Notes: generated from the sequence alone by a model not told the origin. A DNA stretch of 64,000 bases from Silurus meridionalis (GCF_014805685.1 NC_060907.1:5477992-5541991), one strand, 5' to 3'. Shown: positions 10,376-23,100, counted from the first letter of the stretch. Translations and numbers: made by a program.

Positions 10376-11320
10376 GAACCCAACAAGTGAAGCCTGTATG
10401 AACATGTATGAATGTCAAAAGACAAAAAATCCTCGTTAGTACGTTATTTCCAGATGTTTTACTCTGTGGTGTGTTGGAGGGACTTTTACTGTAACTTCAC
10501 AACATTTTGACAAGTCAAATTTGTTCCTTTTTACTCGACTTCATTTTGTGAAATCAGTCGTTCCTTTTTATTTATGAGCATAAAAACGTAACTGGTGAAA
10601 CACACAGCGAGTCACCAATCAGGGTCGAGCGCTCCCTCTGTTTTAAACTTGTTCTGATTGGTGCTTGGTGTATCTACTGATCATCAACATACAGTTCAGC
10701 ATCAGTTCAACATCAAGCAGAACATTTAAAGAGGAATAAACTCAAGACTCGAACTCGCCACAACACACGTGACCTCATTTACACGATTTTTTATGTTCCT
10801 TTAATTTCTATGCAACAAACACAGTAAAACGGAAAATACACACAAGAATTGGACAGTAAATGAGTGGAAGAAAGTTCTGAGGAGTCCAAATGGGATAGTT
10901 TTGTCTCCAACAGAAAACTTGTGTAAGACAGAGAACAGGAGAGAAGATGTGATCAGATGTGATAAAGCCCCTGTCTATAAATACAAGTAGTACAAAGGAC
11001 AAACATACAAGGTAAGTAACTGTTGGTAGACATGGACCTGAGCCCAACCTTTCCCTGACAAGAGAAACTGGTTTTCTCTTTTCTCTCGTTTGGTGGATTA
11101 TTTTTTACTTCGTAACAGTTGAAGAAGTCTGAAGCGAAGCCGGGGCTGAATCATCAGTGAAGGTCGAGTCAGACTTCCTCATTTTGGAATATTTTTACAT
11201 AAATGTCCATCAGCAGTGTGTGTAAATGAACCACGGTATTGGGGGAAGCGAAAGTGTTTAAACACACATTTAACAATTAAATCACAGAAACTGAAACGAA
11301 GGCGTTTAAAGTTGTCTTGA
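10376..11320. other. Intergenic sequence without recognised features
   Basis: Moderately AT-rich. No exon, RNA gene or repeat family recognised on either strand. Confidence 0.5.
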
Positions 11321-11324
11321 ATAT

Positions 11325-11539
11325 TTGTTTGAATGTGTGTGTCTTTTTGTGTGTCTCATTGTGTGTCTTAGTGTATATGTCTGTCTGTGTGTGTCTCCGT
11401 ATGTGTTTGCCTTCCTCTGTGTCCACTGTGTCTCACGATGTGTCTCTTTGATATGTGTCTTTCTGTGTTTGTGTGTGTTTCTCTTTTTGTGTATTTCTGT
11501 GTCTCTAAATGTGTCTGTGTGTCTGTCTTTCTTTGTACC

Positions 11540-11580
<41 letters not shown>

Positions 11581-11870
11581 TTCTCTCTCATTGTCTCTAC
11601 ATGTGTCTCTGTGTTTAATTGTGTGTGTCTGTGTATATGTATTTGTGTCACTTAGTGTCTGTGTTTCTTACTGTGTGTATGTGTGTTTCTATGTCTATAC
11701 ATGTGTGTCTCTCTGTAAGTGTGTCTGTCCCTGTCGCTGTGTGTGCCTGTGTCCTTTTGTTTCTGTCTGTCTTTGAGTGTGTGTGTATGTGTTTGTGTCT
11801 GTCTATGTGTTTATGTTTGTTTGTGTGTCTATATGTGTGTGTGTGTATCTGTCTGCATGTGACATATAGA
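11325..11870. repeat. Degenerate TGTC/GTGT-rich tract with (CTGT)n core
   Basis: About 550 bases of imperfect GTGTCT/CTGT sequence, with a pure (GTCT)10 core at 11540-11580. Open frames here on both strands are composition artefacts. Confidence 0.85.
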
Positions 11871-12329
11871 CACACATATGAACTTTATTGTTCATATATG
11901 TGTATGTATGAATGTAGAAATATTCATGTGTGTAAGAATGAAGCACAAACACACTACAGCATGAATAAGGAGCATATATGTTCATCATTATGTCATGTTG
12001 TGTTACACAGCAGATATTTCTAAATATTCAATGTCAAAAAAAGAAGAAGAAATGGTGTGTGTGTGCAGAAAATCACATGGTCTGCTATATTTCAGACGAA
12101 GTGATGCAATCACAACTGAACAAAAGTCTTTTTTTTAAACCTGTGAGACGGAAAACCTGCACTAAAAATACCTTCATTTTTGAATGGCTGAATTGTGTTT
12201 TTTATTATTAATTGTTTCACTTAATGATCAGAATCCGGATCACATACAACAATTAGAAGCAATTTCGAATAAATATATTTGTTAAGGACAACATACTGGG
12301 GATGGATTGCATTTTTTTTTTTTTATCAG

Positions 12330-12480
12330 TGATCAGTGTTTAAAAGTATTAGGTGAACATGTCTCACAAAAGTGAAAATGAAACTCTGATATATTTTAGA
12401 GTATTAATGTGCATCTTGTATATCAGTAAATATTTACTGTCCTCTGGAAATATCTCAACATACAGCCTAAAAGTGAGTTT
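12330..12480 (+). mobile_element. Tc1-like 5' end relic
   Basis: The phrase GAAACTCTGATATATTTTAGAGTAT matches in pattern the 5' region of the element at 5165; nothing of the transposase is left. Confidence 0.4.
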
Positions 12481-12889
12481 CCACACTTTTCAGAGACACT
12501 ATAGATGGATAGATAGATACAAATAAAAGATCTGATGCATTGAAAATAAATAATTGTTCTAAAAGTAATGTGTGGGAATGTAGATGGCACACAGTGCATG
12601 TACTGCAGAGCATTTCCTGTGGTAATATCTGTGACCTTCATGGCTTTCTGTATCTGAGTCAGAGTTTGAGGATGCAGAGCCGTAATTGGTATCATGAGGC
12701 CACAGTAATCAGGGACACATGACACCGCTGTGCTGTGAGACAGAGAGCGAGAGAGAGAATGTGGGCATATGAGAGGAAGAACCTAAAGCCAAAAGATAAG
12801 AAAAAATTTGACACCTAAAGTCACAGGACAGGATGTGTGACCATAAAGAAAATGTCAGATATTTATGAGACATGGGACGGAGAGATCAG

Positions 12890-13031
12890 GAATGAGAAGT
12901 CATGCAGCCCGTCATGCCCTCGTGGCCCGAACTCCAGCGCTTTGGTACCAAGTGGAGAATCTCCGGCTCGCTCATGGAGCTCAGCATTGGGCCACCCTGC
13001 TCCCACCCCTGCTCCTGCTTCAGCGCCAGCT
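12890..13031 (+). other. Candidate non-coding 5' exon of b3gnt2
   Basis: A GC-richer segment with about seven CpGs, ending at a good donor (GTGAGTAAAG from 13032), 423 bases before the b3gnt2 acceptor. It could instead be a chance GC-rich patch. The 91-residue frame across it has no recognisable homology. Confidence 0.3.
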
Positions 13032-13474
13032 GTGAGTAAAGCCAGGCATGTCGAGGGTGAACTCATTGCGTTTTCACGCCCATCAGAAACAGATTTATGT
13101 GTTGTGCATTGATAATAATTTGGTGTCCCATGTAAGGATAATAGTGACCACAGTGAGCAGTTATAATGTCCATAATAAATGTCATCAAATATATTGTATG
13201 TAGTTTAAATGAAGAAAAAACACAATTTCTTATAGAAGACAAGTCTATCTATATATTTATCTATCTAAATTTCCCTTGGAGACTCGATGTGAAATGGGAT
13301 GTTCATAAAGTACATCCTGCGATGACTTGCAAAGAATTTTAAACAGAAGATTGTGTCATAATGCCATTGTTTTTGTTATTGTTCTGAAGGTGTTTGATAT
13401 TAATATGAAGGGAATGTACTTATATTTGTACTATTTTCTCAAAACTTTGTCTAGGTGGAAAACGTCGACCCAGG

Positions 13475-14695
13475 ATGTTTGGCAGCGTGAATAAAACCAA
13501 GTTGTTGGGAGTGATGATGATGGTCAACTTCCTGATTTACATTCTGGTAGAGGTGACGCGCAGTTACGGAAGATCGGACCCCACGAAGCCACACGTGCCC
13601 TTGAAGGAATTTTGGAAAAAGCCCGAACTCAGCGTGGCCTATTGGAACCGCAAGCAGCAGCATCTCGACTATGTTCGTAACCCCCTGATCGTTTCCAGCA
13701 CCGTTCACGCGAGCAGTGTGCCCGTCGATGAGGTGACGTCGCAGACCTCCAATCAGCCGAACCACTCCACCAAGGCAGAGCACTGCAAAACAGACTTTGC
13801 GATAACCACCCAGATTGAAGATTACAATTCCCTTCCTCAGCGCTTCAAAGATTTCCTGTTGTTTATGCAGTGTAGGTCGTACCCGATACTTATAGATGCT
13901 CCAGGTGTGTGTTCAGAAACGCCTTTCCTGCTGCTTGCCGTGAAGTCTCTGACGCTTCATTTCGACCGCCGTCAGGCAATCCGGGAGTCCTGGGGACACG
14001 CCGGAATCCTGACCAACCGTCGCGTGGTCACCGTCTTCCTCCTGGGCAAGACAACAGAAAGCGATTACTTCCCGAATGTTTCAGAGATGCTCCATTTTGA
14101 GGCGTCACTGCACGGCGACCTGCTTCAGTGGGACTACCGAGACACCTTCTTTAACCTCACGCTGAAAGATGTGCTGTTCCATGACTGGATCGCTGATAAC
14201 TGCCCCTCGGCACGTTTCATCTTTAAGGGGGATGATGATGTCTTCGTGAATACCCGGAGCATCCTGAATTTCCTTGGTGGCCTTTCGGCAACCAAGGAGC
14301 GAGATTTATTTGTCGGAGACGTAATCAGTAATGCCGGGCCACACCGGGACAAGAGGCTGAAGTACTACATCCCTGAGAGTGTCTTTGTTGGATCGTATCC
14401 ACCATATGCTGGAGGAGGAGGTTACCTGTACTCTGCTGATGTGGGGCTCCGGTTGAGAAACATCTCTCAGTATGTCTCACTGTTCCCCATCGATGATGTT
14501 TACATCGGCATGTGCCTGCAGAAACTGGGCCTTGTCCCTGAGAAGCACCAAGGCTTTAGGACTTTTAACATAGAGAAAAAGTACAGAGAGAACCCCTGCA
14601 CCTACCAAGGTTTAATGCTGGTCCATCCTAGAAGTCCGCAGGAGATGATTCAAATCTGGAGTTGGATTAGTGACCCTGGGCTGAACTGCCAGTGA
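13475..14695 (+). CDS. b3gnt2: N-acetyllactosaminide beta-1,3-N-acetylglucosaminyltransferase 2
   Basis: A 406-residue glycosyltransferase family 31 enzyme with its whole coding region in one exon; an AG acceptor lies 21 bases before the ATG. It is a type II Golgi protein: short cytoplasmic tail, TM anchor at about 9-26 (LLGVMMMVNFLIYILVEV), stem to about 100, then the catalytic domain. Family motifs in order: FLLLAVKSLTLHF and RRQAIRESWG (151-174), FKGDDDVFVNT with the metal-binding DDD at 253-255, GPHRDKRLKYYIP (289-300), PPYAGGGGYLYS (309-320) and PIDDVYIGMCLQKLGL (339-353). Sequons include N96, N201, N227 and N329. It adds GlcNAc beta-1,3 to galactose to build poly-N-acetyllactosamine. 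The human protein has 397 residues, so this copy is about full length. Position next to commd1 supports B3GNT2 over its paralogues; fish may have two copies and I cannot tell a from b. Confidence 0.95.
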   Translation: MFGSVNKTKLLGVMMMVNFLIYILVEVTRSYGRSDPTKPHVPLKEFWKKPELSVAYWNRKQQHLDYVRNPLIVSSTVHASSVPVDEVTSQTSNQPNHSTKAEHCKTDFAITTQIEDYNSLPQRFKDFLLFMQCRSYPILIDAPGVCSETPFLLLAVKSLTLHFDRRQAIRESWGHAGILTNRRVVTVFLLGKTTESDYFPNVSEMLHFEASLHGDLLQWDYRDTFFNLTLKDVLFHDWIADNCPSARFIFKGDDDVFVNTRSILNFLGGLSATKERDLFVGDVISNAGPHRDKRLKYYIPESVFVGSYPPYAGGGGYLYSADVGLRLRNISQYVSLFPIDDVYIGMCLQKLGLVPEKHQGFRTFNIEKKYRENPCTYQGLMLVHPRSPQEMIQIWSWISDPGLNCQ

Positions 14696-16320
14696 CATAC
14701 ATTTGGGTTTGGAAATGTCTAATTCTGGATCCTCTGATACTGATTAGATCCTGATCTTTGGAATTTCTGTTCTTGCACTATTCTGACTAAATTCATAAAG
14801 GTTCTGAATTTATGGTGGTTCTGAAAGTCTCCAGTCTCTGACCCACAACTGAACATCAGATGAGTCCAGAACACGATTCCTACAGTCTTGTCATCCATGA
14901 GGTATTCTATTTGAGTAAAAGTGGGAGATAAGACCATAGTGCACTTCTAGCAGCTATCAAGTCAGCCTTGCAAAGTAAATCTCATCTCTCAACAGTTCCA
15001 ACAAACTACTTTTTTTTTTTTTATACCTTTTTCTAAATCATATTTAAAGAAATATCACTAACAAACTAAAACCATGGCACTTTTACAAATGTATTTCCTG
15101 GCTTTTCAGTGTTAATGATATTTTATACACCTTAAAATACCATCAAACTATTTTTTTTTTTAAGAATAATTGTTAATGAACTACTTCTTTGCAGTTGTAC
15201 TTGTAGTATCGTAGACCTGTCTTGAAATATTGTGGAAATTCCGACCTTCCCATACTTCTCTACAATATATTTCAGTTCTAGTGATGGCTTCAATGGATAT
15301 TCCATGCAAATTCAGGACCTTCTCACATGCTTGCCTTTTTTGTGTATTATATTTTCCTTAGGGATCTTAGCTTGTACTCATAATTCTTATACATCTGCTA
15401 GTCACCTGGCAACATATATGACCTTGTATCTGCCTTGCAAAAGGGCTATACTGTATTTTTTATATCTTTTAAATCAAACTATATATATAGTGTGGAGCTC
15501 AAGCTATAGAAATTTACCTTATTTATGATTTAATGATAAAAAAAACAGCCAGTGACAATGCTACAACCAAAGACTGTCACTGACAGTAAGTAAATGAATT
15601 TGAACACAACTATTTAGCTAACTGCCCTTCAAAATCATTTATTCTCAACCACAATGTTGTAGCTAACACAGCTAAATAGCTAACTAGCCAACTGGCCTTG
15701 TAATTAGCGAATATACTACAATATTAGACTAGGAATTCTTAGCGATTGAGTTTACTGGGCACAAAGAATTGTGAATCCAAGATGGCCGCCTCCATTACAT
15801 TCCAGTGCTCAGCCACACTATGAAGTTTTATTTATGTTTAAAGACAACAGAAAGGAAAATAATTTTATAGATTTGATGATAGATTTTGTGTTTGGTCTGC
15901 CTGGGTTATGTGTGTTACTGTAGCTTCGTACCTCCAGTGCAAATAACTCAACATTAAAGACATTAGTTTGAAATGGGGGATTGTATTTAAATTCTATTTT
16001 TACTACAATTTTATTTATAAAGATAGATGTTTGGTTCAAATTAGGGATCAGTGCATTTGTCACTGAATGCGTAAGGGCTGTATGATATGACAAAATTTCT
16101 TGCTAACGTTCGGCAAACGGTGTGTTATAATCACAAACTTTGTTGACTTGAATGGGACTTTGGACCCAGAGATTACCTCATTAGTGATTTGTGTGTGGAA
16201 ACTCTGATGATATTTCTGTGGACAGTTTTAGGTGTTGGGATTTTAATGTACGTGACCTTGACTGCAAAAATCTCTTGTCAGGGTGTTAAAGAACTAAAGT
16301 TGCCGTTTTGCTTGACATAT
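14696..16320. other. b3gnt2 3' UTR and downstream AT-rich sequence
   Basis: No AATAAA close to the b3gnt2 stop. Further out it is AT-rich with no recognised gene or repeat. Confidence 0.5.
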
Positions 16321-16324
16321 AGTA

Positions 16325-16605
16325 TATAAACAAAAGTTTGTGGAGACCTGAGCGTAGCACATTTAGCTGTTAAAATAAGCTGAAAAATTCATCCCAAAAG
16401 TGTTCAATAGGGTTTGGAGCTCTATAAGAGGAGATCTTCCTCTCCAACCCATTTGTTCATGGAGCTGGCTTTGTGAACAGAAGCATTGTCATGCTGAAAC
16501 GGGTTTGGGTCTCCTAGTCAAGTCAAGTGACGGGAATGCTAATGCTACAACAGCTAAAGACGTTCTATAAAATTTTTGGGGTGTCCCAATACTTTTAGTT
16601 TTATA
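16325..16605 (+). mobile_element. Non-autonomous Tc1/mariner-type element copy
   Basis: GAGCTCTATAAGAGGAGATC, GCATTGTCATGCTGAAAC and an end CCCAATACTTTTAG mark it as kin to the copy at 27185. Confidence 0.6.
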
Positions 16606-17639
16606 ATGTAACTAAGACTGGACTCAAACTAGCCCTGGATTTAGGCCGATCAAATCCATCGCATAAGGAACCAAAGCCATAATTTCCCTACATACTATAT
16701 TCATGTAGCACGGGAAGTGTGGAACAAACTGTTCAACTATAATTTATATACTGTGTGTGTATGAAAAAGATGAAGTATATATTTTTTAATATTGTATTTA
16801 TGTATTTTTAGGAAAGCTATTCTGATGTGTGTGTGAGAATCTGTTGCTTTTTAACAAACTGCATTGACATCTAATGACATTTGCCGTTATGAAGGGGTGA
16901 ATTACACTTATCTTATTTATATAACTGTACTGGGGCCCTGCAGTGCAGCTCGGCAGTGCTTGAATTCAAACTCACCACCTGATGATGGGAAATCGCACAT
17001 CTTAAACACTGAGCTGAGATTTCCCCACTGCATAATCCAGATCATCATAATCTCTACTGTATATTCCAGTATCATCTGCACTACTGTAGGAAATAAGAGT
17101 ATTTCATGAGTATTTTCAGTCAACCTGCACATAAACAAAAAATCATCATAAAATGATAACATTATTTTACATTATATTCAGGAATTCTACTGTTTTTTAA
17201 TTGCTTATTGTGTTGACGGCTTTTATTTCGCTCCTTTCAGACATGAATGTTTCAAACTTTATGATCAGTTCTGAAGAGAAAAATCTCTGAAATTGGTTTT
17301 TATGTTCGTTTATTGCCGTTTTTTACATTTATAATAAAAAATAAGTGAGACAATTGGGCTTTTTTATGATATTTACAATTGTAATATGCCATTGTTATTT
17401 TATTTGTAAAGAAACACCTAGTTTTTTTATGGTTTTTGAGACATTATTTATATGCAACAACCAGGGTAAAAGCCAGAAACATCGAAACTGGAGTGTTATC
17501 ACCAGTAGCAGGGAAAGTTGAAGAGTAGAGGGTGAAGGGAACCAACATGGCTTCCATTCCATACTTTCAACATCATACAATTCCATCTGGACTGCGTAGC
17601 ATACATCCGAACTCTTTAGAGTATTTAGAGAGCAAACAG

Positions 17640-18035
17640 TCGTCTGGAGTGACGTCTATCATGGAATGTTCTGCCCAGTAACTGCACTTAAATCCTACTG
17701 AACTGCTCTGGGATGAAGTGGATCAAAAAGAAAGCACCATCCAGTGAAGAACAAGTTTGGCAAAGTTTTATTAAAACACACCAAAGTATTTCAGCTTAAT
17801 GTTTGGAGAAACGAACTGAGAGTGTGCAAAGCTGTTCTTCATGCTAAGAGAGGATTTTACAATGAAAATAAAGGTGGAACATCTGGAGATTTATAGATTT
17901 GTTTGGTCAAAGGAAATCAACTGTTACATTACTGGGTTTGTTGTATAGAAACTAAAGGAACATTCATGTGTCTCTTGGAAACCATAAAACATGAGGGGTT
18001 TCCACACTTTTGACAGTAACTGTATGGATGTTGTC
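17640..18035 (+). mobile_element. Tc1-like transposase 3' region relic
   Basis: A decayed frame gives ..ELLWDEVDQK.. and ..NELRVCKAVLHAKRGFYNEN.., a transposase C-terminus. The end (TTTCCACACTTTTGACAGTA) and GGAACATCTGGAGATTTATAG are shared with 38870-39075. Multiple stops. Confidence 0.55.
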
Positions 18036-18405
18036 TTTTCATGTCCACTGAAACTGTTTTTCAGCAGTAAATTGCACATCATTGCAAAACTAAAGTCTTT
18101 TCGTCCTCTCTTTTAGTTCACACTTGATTCCCTGATTTTAATCTACTGTGTATTTGTGTTTGTGATTACATTAGTCTAGCATTAAAAATAGCAAAAAGTA
18201 ACCCCCATTATTGTCCTATTGGTAACAGGATTAAAAGCTAGAGGGATGTTTTTACAGTTCGAGAGAAAAAAAGAGAGAGGGGGTTCCTCTGGGATTTCTG
18301 GTAAGTGGAATAGTGACACAATAGTGTGTGAGTCTAGCATGTCATCCAGTGTGTATTATCCCCTCACCTTCAAGAAGACATTTATGTATATTATTCGTTT
18401 ATTAT

Positions 18406-18419
18406 TGCCCTCTAGTGGA
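18406..18419 (-). promoter_or_regulatory. CTCF-like core motif (13 of 14)
   Basis: The minus strand reads CCACTAGAGGGCAA; only the last base departs from the core consensus. Confidence 0.2.
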
Positions 18420-18508
18420 CAGGTGAGTAAACAGACGCAACCTGATATGTCTCGAACTTAATAATGCTAGAGAGATTGTAACCATAGTGAAACCCCCCTC
18501 CATGAGAG

Positions 18509-19735
18509 AGATACACTAATCCCTCCATCCTCTACCACTGCTCCACTCATCTCTTCGTCCTCTACCACTGCACCACTCATCTCTCTATCCTCTACCACTG
18601 CACCACTAATACCTTCATCTATTGCCACTGCTCCACTGATCCCTCCATCCTCTACCACTGCTTTACTCATCTCTCCACCCTTTACTACTACTCCAATAAT
18701 TTCTCTATCTTCTACCACTGCTCCACTGATCCCTTCATCCTCTACCACTGCTCCACTCATCTCTCCATTCTCTACCACTGCTACACTCATCCCTTCATCC
18801 TCTACCACTGCTCCACTTGTTTTTCCATCCTCTACCACTGCTCCACCGATCCCTCCATCCTCTACCACTGCTCCACTCATCCCTCCATCCTCTACCACTG
18901 CTCCACTTATTTTTCCATCCTCTACCACTGCTCCACCGATCCCTCCATCCTCTACCACTGCTCCACTCATCCCTCCATCCTCTACCACTGCTCCACTCAT
19001 CTCCCCATCCTCTACCACTGCTCCACTCACCTCTGCATCCTCTACCACTGCTCCACTCACCTCTGCATCCTCTACCACTGCTCCACTCATCTCTCCATCC
19101 TTTACCACTGCTCCACCAATCCCTCCATCCTCTACCACTGCTCCACTTATCCCTCCATCCTCTACCACTGCTCCACTCATCCCTCCATCCTTTACCACTG
19201 CTCCACTTATCTTTCCATCCTCTACCACTGCTCCACTCATCACTCCATCCTTTTCTACAGCTCCAATAATCTATCCAGCCTCTACCACTGCTTCACTCAT
19301 CCCTTCCTTCTCTACCACTGCTCCACTCATCTCTCCACTTTTTACCATTGCTCCATTCATCCCTCCATCCTCTACCACTGCTACATTCATTCCTCAATCT
19401 TCTATCACTTGCTCCACTTATCTTTCCATTCTCCACCACTGCTCCATTTATCCCTCCATCCATTTACCGCTGCTTTACTCATCTTTTCATCCTGTACCAC
19501 TGCTCTAATAATCCTTCCATCCTCTTTCGCTGCTCCATTGCTCCCTCCTTCCTCTACCACTGCTCCAATAATCCCTTCATCCTTTACCATGCTCCACTTA
19601 TCTCTTCATCCTTTACCACTGCTAATTGATCCTTTCATCCTCTAACACTTGCTCCAATAATCTTTCCATCCTCAACCAGTGCTTCTTTACCACCGCTTTA
19701 CCATTCTCTCCCCTCCTTTACCACTATCCCTTCAT
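18509..19735. repeat. Minisatellite, 30-bp unit, about 40 copies
   Basis: The core unit is built on CCATCCTCTACCACTGCTCC plus a 10-base variable part (ACTCATCCCT and variants). Copies are regular to about 19380, then more diverged with small indels. Because 30 is a multiple of three, both strands stay open for long stretches (for example 258 residues of repeating GAVVEDGGMS on the minus strand); I do not read this as a gene. The same unit recurs at 45412-46080, and a SINE-tail-like phrase follows both arrays. Confidence 0.95.
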
Positions 19736-19943
19736 TCTCCAAGTCTATTTCTATATATTTTCTCTTTCAACAGAGTTTATTGACAGATCATAATTACTAA
19801 TCTGTATTCTAATAACCAATCATCAAAATATATTTATTGATAGATACCTCAAAGCTGGATAAAGCCATCTGCCAAAAAGCTAGGAATAAGATGAGAGAAA
19901 CCCGAGCAGAAAGCTGCCTGCATCACACTCCTTCTTGCGTGCA

Positions 19944-19957
19944 GTGCCCTCTGCTGG
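19944..19957 (-). promoter_or_regulatory. CTCF-type core motif upstream of the CUB gene
   Basis: The minus strand reads CCAGCAGAGGGCAC, a full match to the 14-base core consensus, 165 bases before the CUB gene start codon. Occupancy is inference. Confidence 0.45.
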
Positions 19958-19972
19958 TCGTAGCGCCGGATG

Positions 19973-20001
19973 TGCGCATGCGCCGGGCACTAATTGCCAA
20001 T
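19973..20001 (+). promoter_or_regulatory. NRF1-type site and CCAAT box, promoter of the CUB gene
   Basis: TGCGCATGCGC (19973-19983) is the palindromic NRF1 consensus; CCAAT lies at 19997-20001. Both are within 150 bases of the ATG at 20122, the usual spacing for a TATA-less promoter. Confidence 0.5.
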
Positions 20002-20121
20002 AAATGGCAGGTGATTTCAGGTGAATGGCGTTTGCGTGAAACTAAACTGTCATATACATGTGTGTTTGTCTGGTTTATTATTATTACAGTTAATATCACA
20101 GAGATCTGTCTGGAAACAAAA

Positions 20122-23100
20122 ATGCATCAAGGGGGATTTGTGTGCAAACTCTGTGCCCTGGTAGTAATATTCCACATTGAGGCTGTGGGGCAATGCCAAG
20201 GGGTAAATTCTACACTGGGGCTGATTATAATGTGATCAAGAGATTACTGTATTTTTACTTCTCACAACTTTCTTTTTCTGTTTTGTAGATGAGTGAACAT
20301 GGCAGCCTTCTTTCTGCAGGTAAATATGCCTTTACGGGGCAATAATCTTTATTTACGCATTATGTTTGAGCCATATGAATGCAGTGTTTTCACTAGGGCA
20401 ATAATTTATATACCCCTGACACCATGAGTGCATTGTTTGGGTTCACTAGGACTATCATTTATTACCCCAGACACCATGATTGCATTATTTGTTTATTAAA
20501 AGGGCTATCATTTATTACCCCTGACACCATATATGCATTATTTGTGCTCACAAGTGCTATAATTTATTACCCCTTACACCATGAATGCTTTTTTGTGTTC
20601 ACCAGGACTATAATTTATTACCCCTGACACCACACTAGGGTTATAATCTATTACCACTGACACTATGAGTGCATTGTTTGTGTTCTCTGGGGCAATAAAT
20701 TATTACCCCTGTACTAACGTTTTTCTCTTATTGAAAGGGAAAGAATGACTATATTATTTATATGACAAATGCAGGGACAAATGCACACCATTCACCATCA
20801 CTGTTGATTTGTGTAAAGCTGCTTTGAGACAATGTCTGTTGTGAAAAGCGCTATACAAATAAACTTGACTTGACTTGAAACTTGATATGATGATGGACAT
20901 TGGATTGAAAATATTGTGACCCCACTGTATTTCTTGTATTTTCCTGTTCCTTTGGATGCTCCCTGACCTTCATCCCTGTAAAAGGATCTCCTGAGCGAAT
21001 CGCCTTCTACGCCTTGCGAAGCTGCCACCAGGTCCTTCACGGCGACAGCGGCGAATTCTTCTCCCCAGACTACCTGTGTTCAAACCCGGCGCTCTGGTGC
21101 AACTGGACCATCCAGGTGCCACCTGGGAAACGTGTGCAGATCTACCTAGAGGACCTGACTCCAGAGCAGGCGTGCCACATGAAGACCGATCAGATCCACC
21201 TGGACGAGTCTCCGTTGTCGGCTGGAGAGAGCAGTATCCTGGAGCGCTGCTGGAGAAGCAGCATGTACACGTCGTTCTCAAACACGGTGCACGTGGTGCA
21301 GCTCATCCGCCCGAACCACAACCCTCCACACCGGGGGTTTTACGGGGCGTACCAGGCGTTTGGTCTGCCAAAGACTCCAGGTGGGGATGTAGACGGAGGT
21401 GTTAACTGTGAGGAGCACTTTGGGAACTTTCATTTATAATGCATTTTTATTGCAGTATGCTTTAGGGACATTTGAAAACGCTTAACGTGAAAACACTTAA
21501 TGTGGCTTAATGCGAACAGACAGCGTAAAAAAAAATAAAATCTAACTCTGTAAACACAACAATAATCAAGCGTATTATGTACAGGGCAGCAGTTGAAGTT
21601 GGTCTTTTAAAAATGTTGTATTATCGCATCAACCACATTAAGCTCACGTTGGTCTATGCGAGAAAAACGTGTAATTAAAAGCGTTATGTTCGTATTCTGG
21701 ACTATTTTCTGGTTCTTTTTTTGTGCCTGTTTAATTTGTAATCGTTATGGCCTCAAATTCTGACAAAACCCAATGATTTACCTAGAATGAACCTCTTAAA
21801 CAGGAAACCGTGAAATTTTAGAACTAGGAGATGGTGACCCTGAGGATCGTGATTGGAACCCCTTGTCATTATACTGCTCAATTATAACTAAAGGCAATGG
21901 CTTCAAAACGAGCTGGCACTGGTTCCAAACTATTGTCGAATGCCCCAAAATTGCCAACTCCTAGTTCCATAATTTCCTCTTTCCCTGCACCACCCTGTAT
22001 TTGTAAACCAGACTTTGACCAATGATCACAACTTTCCAAATTCAATCTTTCAAATCCAAGCCCAAGATGGTGAACTAATGTAACAGAAGGATGCCACCTC
22101 AGAAACAAGGAATGAAACAGTTGAGACCACAGAGGACATCAGGCGAATATATATGATATATGCTAGATGAACTGTCAATCAACAATATTAAAAAAAAAAG
22201 TGGCTGTTGTAACAAATGAAGAATTCTACATACCTAAACTATCAGCTTTTGTTGAGTGTTTTGAATCCTGTATATGGTTTTGCATTAGAGCAGATCATCG
22301 TGGTGGGACTGGGGTCCACCACACTGGTGCCCCCTACCGGGTGTTTTGTGGGACAGTTTGTTCTCCAAATTTAATGTACCTGTTTTCTGTTCCATGTTTC
22401 AGATATGAATGAAGACATTTCACCAGACCTCAAAAAGAAAGAGACTGAAGTCAAAGATGCAGCGACGAAGATCCCTAGAGAGAAAAGCTTCTCAAATGAA
22501 CTAGAGGAAAATGTTGGCGTTCACATTAAGCATGTGGAAGTCGGTGACATCAGCCCACCCCTGAAGGAGATTCTTACAGTCACTACTGGATCTTTCAAAG
22601 AGATCCGGAAGATCAGAGGCGAAACCAAGGACCAAGAACCCTTTCATAGTACTTTACTTCAGGATGATGAAGATGAAGTTGAAAATCAGTCGCTTTCAGT
22701 GCCAACAGAAATCCCAAACTGGATAACTGTCGAGCAGTTGTTTGATCATGGACCACAAGCTTCCACCACCCAGTCGACCTCCACATCCACAACGAAGCAA
22801 TCCACCAGAACGAGAGCACCAAAAAAAAAACTGTCTACCACAAAGGCTTCCATGAACAAAACCGATGTGATAAACTTCAGTCATTTGGCCACTCCTGATG
22901 TGCCCAAGGTAACCAAGACCCCAACCCCATCATTTGAAGATATTCGTGCCGTTTCAAAAAAGATGCTGGATTATGAAGAGCATGCTGGAGGTCTTGCAAA
23001 GAACAAGACAAATTCCAAAAAGATAAAGCAATCTCATGGAAATAAAGGTACTGCACATCTTTCTTGTATGTTTTCATGAATGAGAAATTTGAACTAGGGT

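Noticed and set aside
11325..12023. Cysteine/valine-rich frames of up to 134 codons
   Set aside because: Composition of GTGTCT-rich simple sequence.
12837..13112. 91-codon frame over the GC-rich patch before b3gnt2
   Set aside because: No homology; the good donor inside it suggests at most a non-coding exon.
18467..19243. Minus-strand 258-codon frame of repeating GAVVEDGGMS
   Set aside because: It is the minisatellite read in a frame kept open by its 30-base period; the opposite strand is equally open and there is no start context, splice support or non-repeat sequence.
18509..19735. Regular 30-bp repeats that might suggest a CRISPR array
   Set aside because: There are no unique spacers between the repeats, no cas genes, and the context is a vertebrate genome.
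20970..21281. 103-codon minus-strand frame over the CUB exon
   Set aside because: Antisense shadow of the CUB coding exon, which has family cysteines and matching phases.
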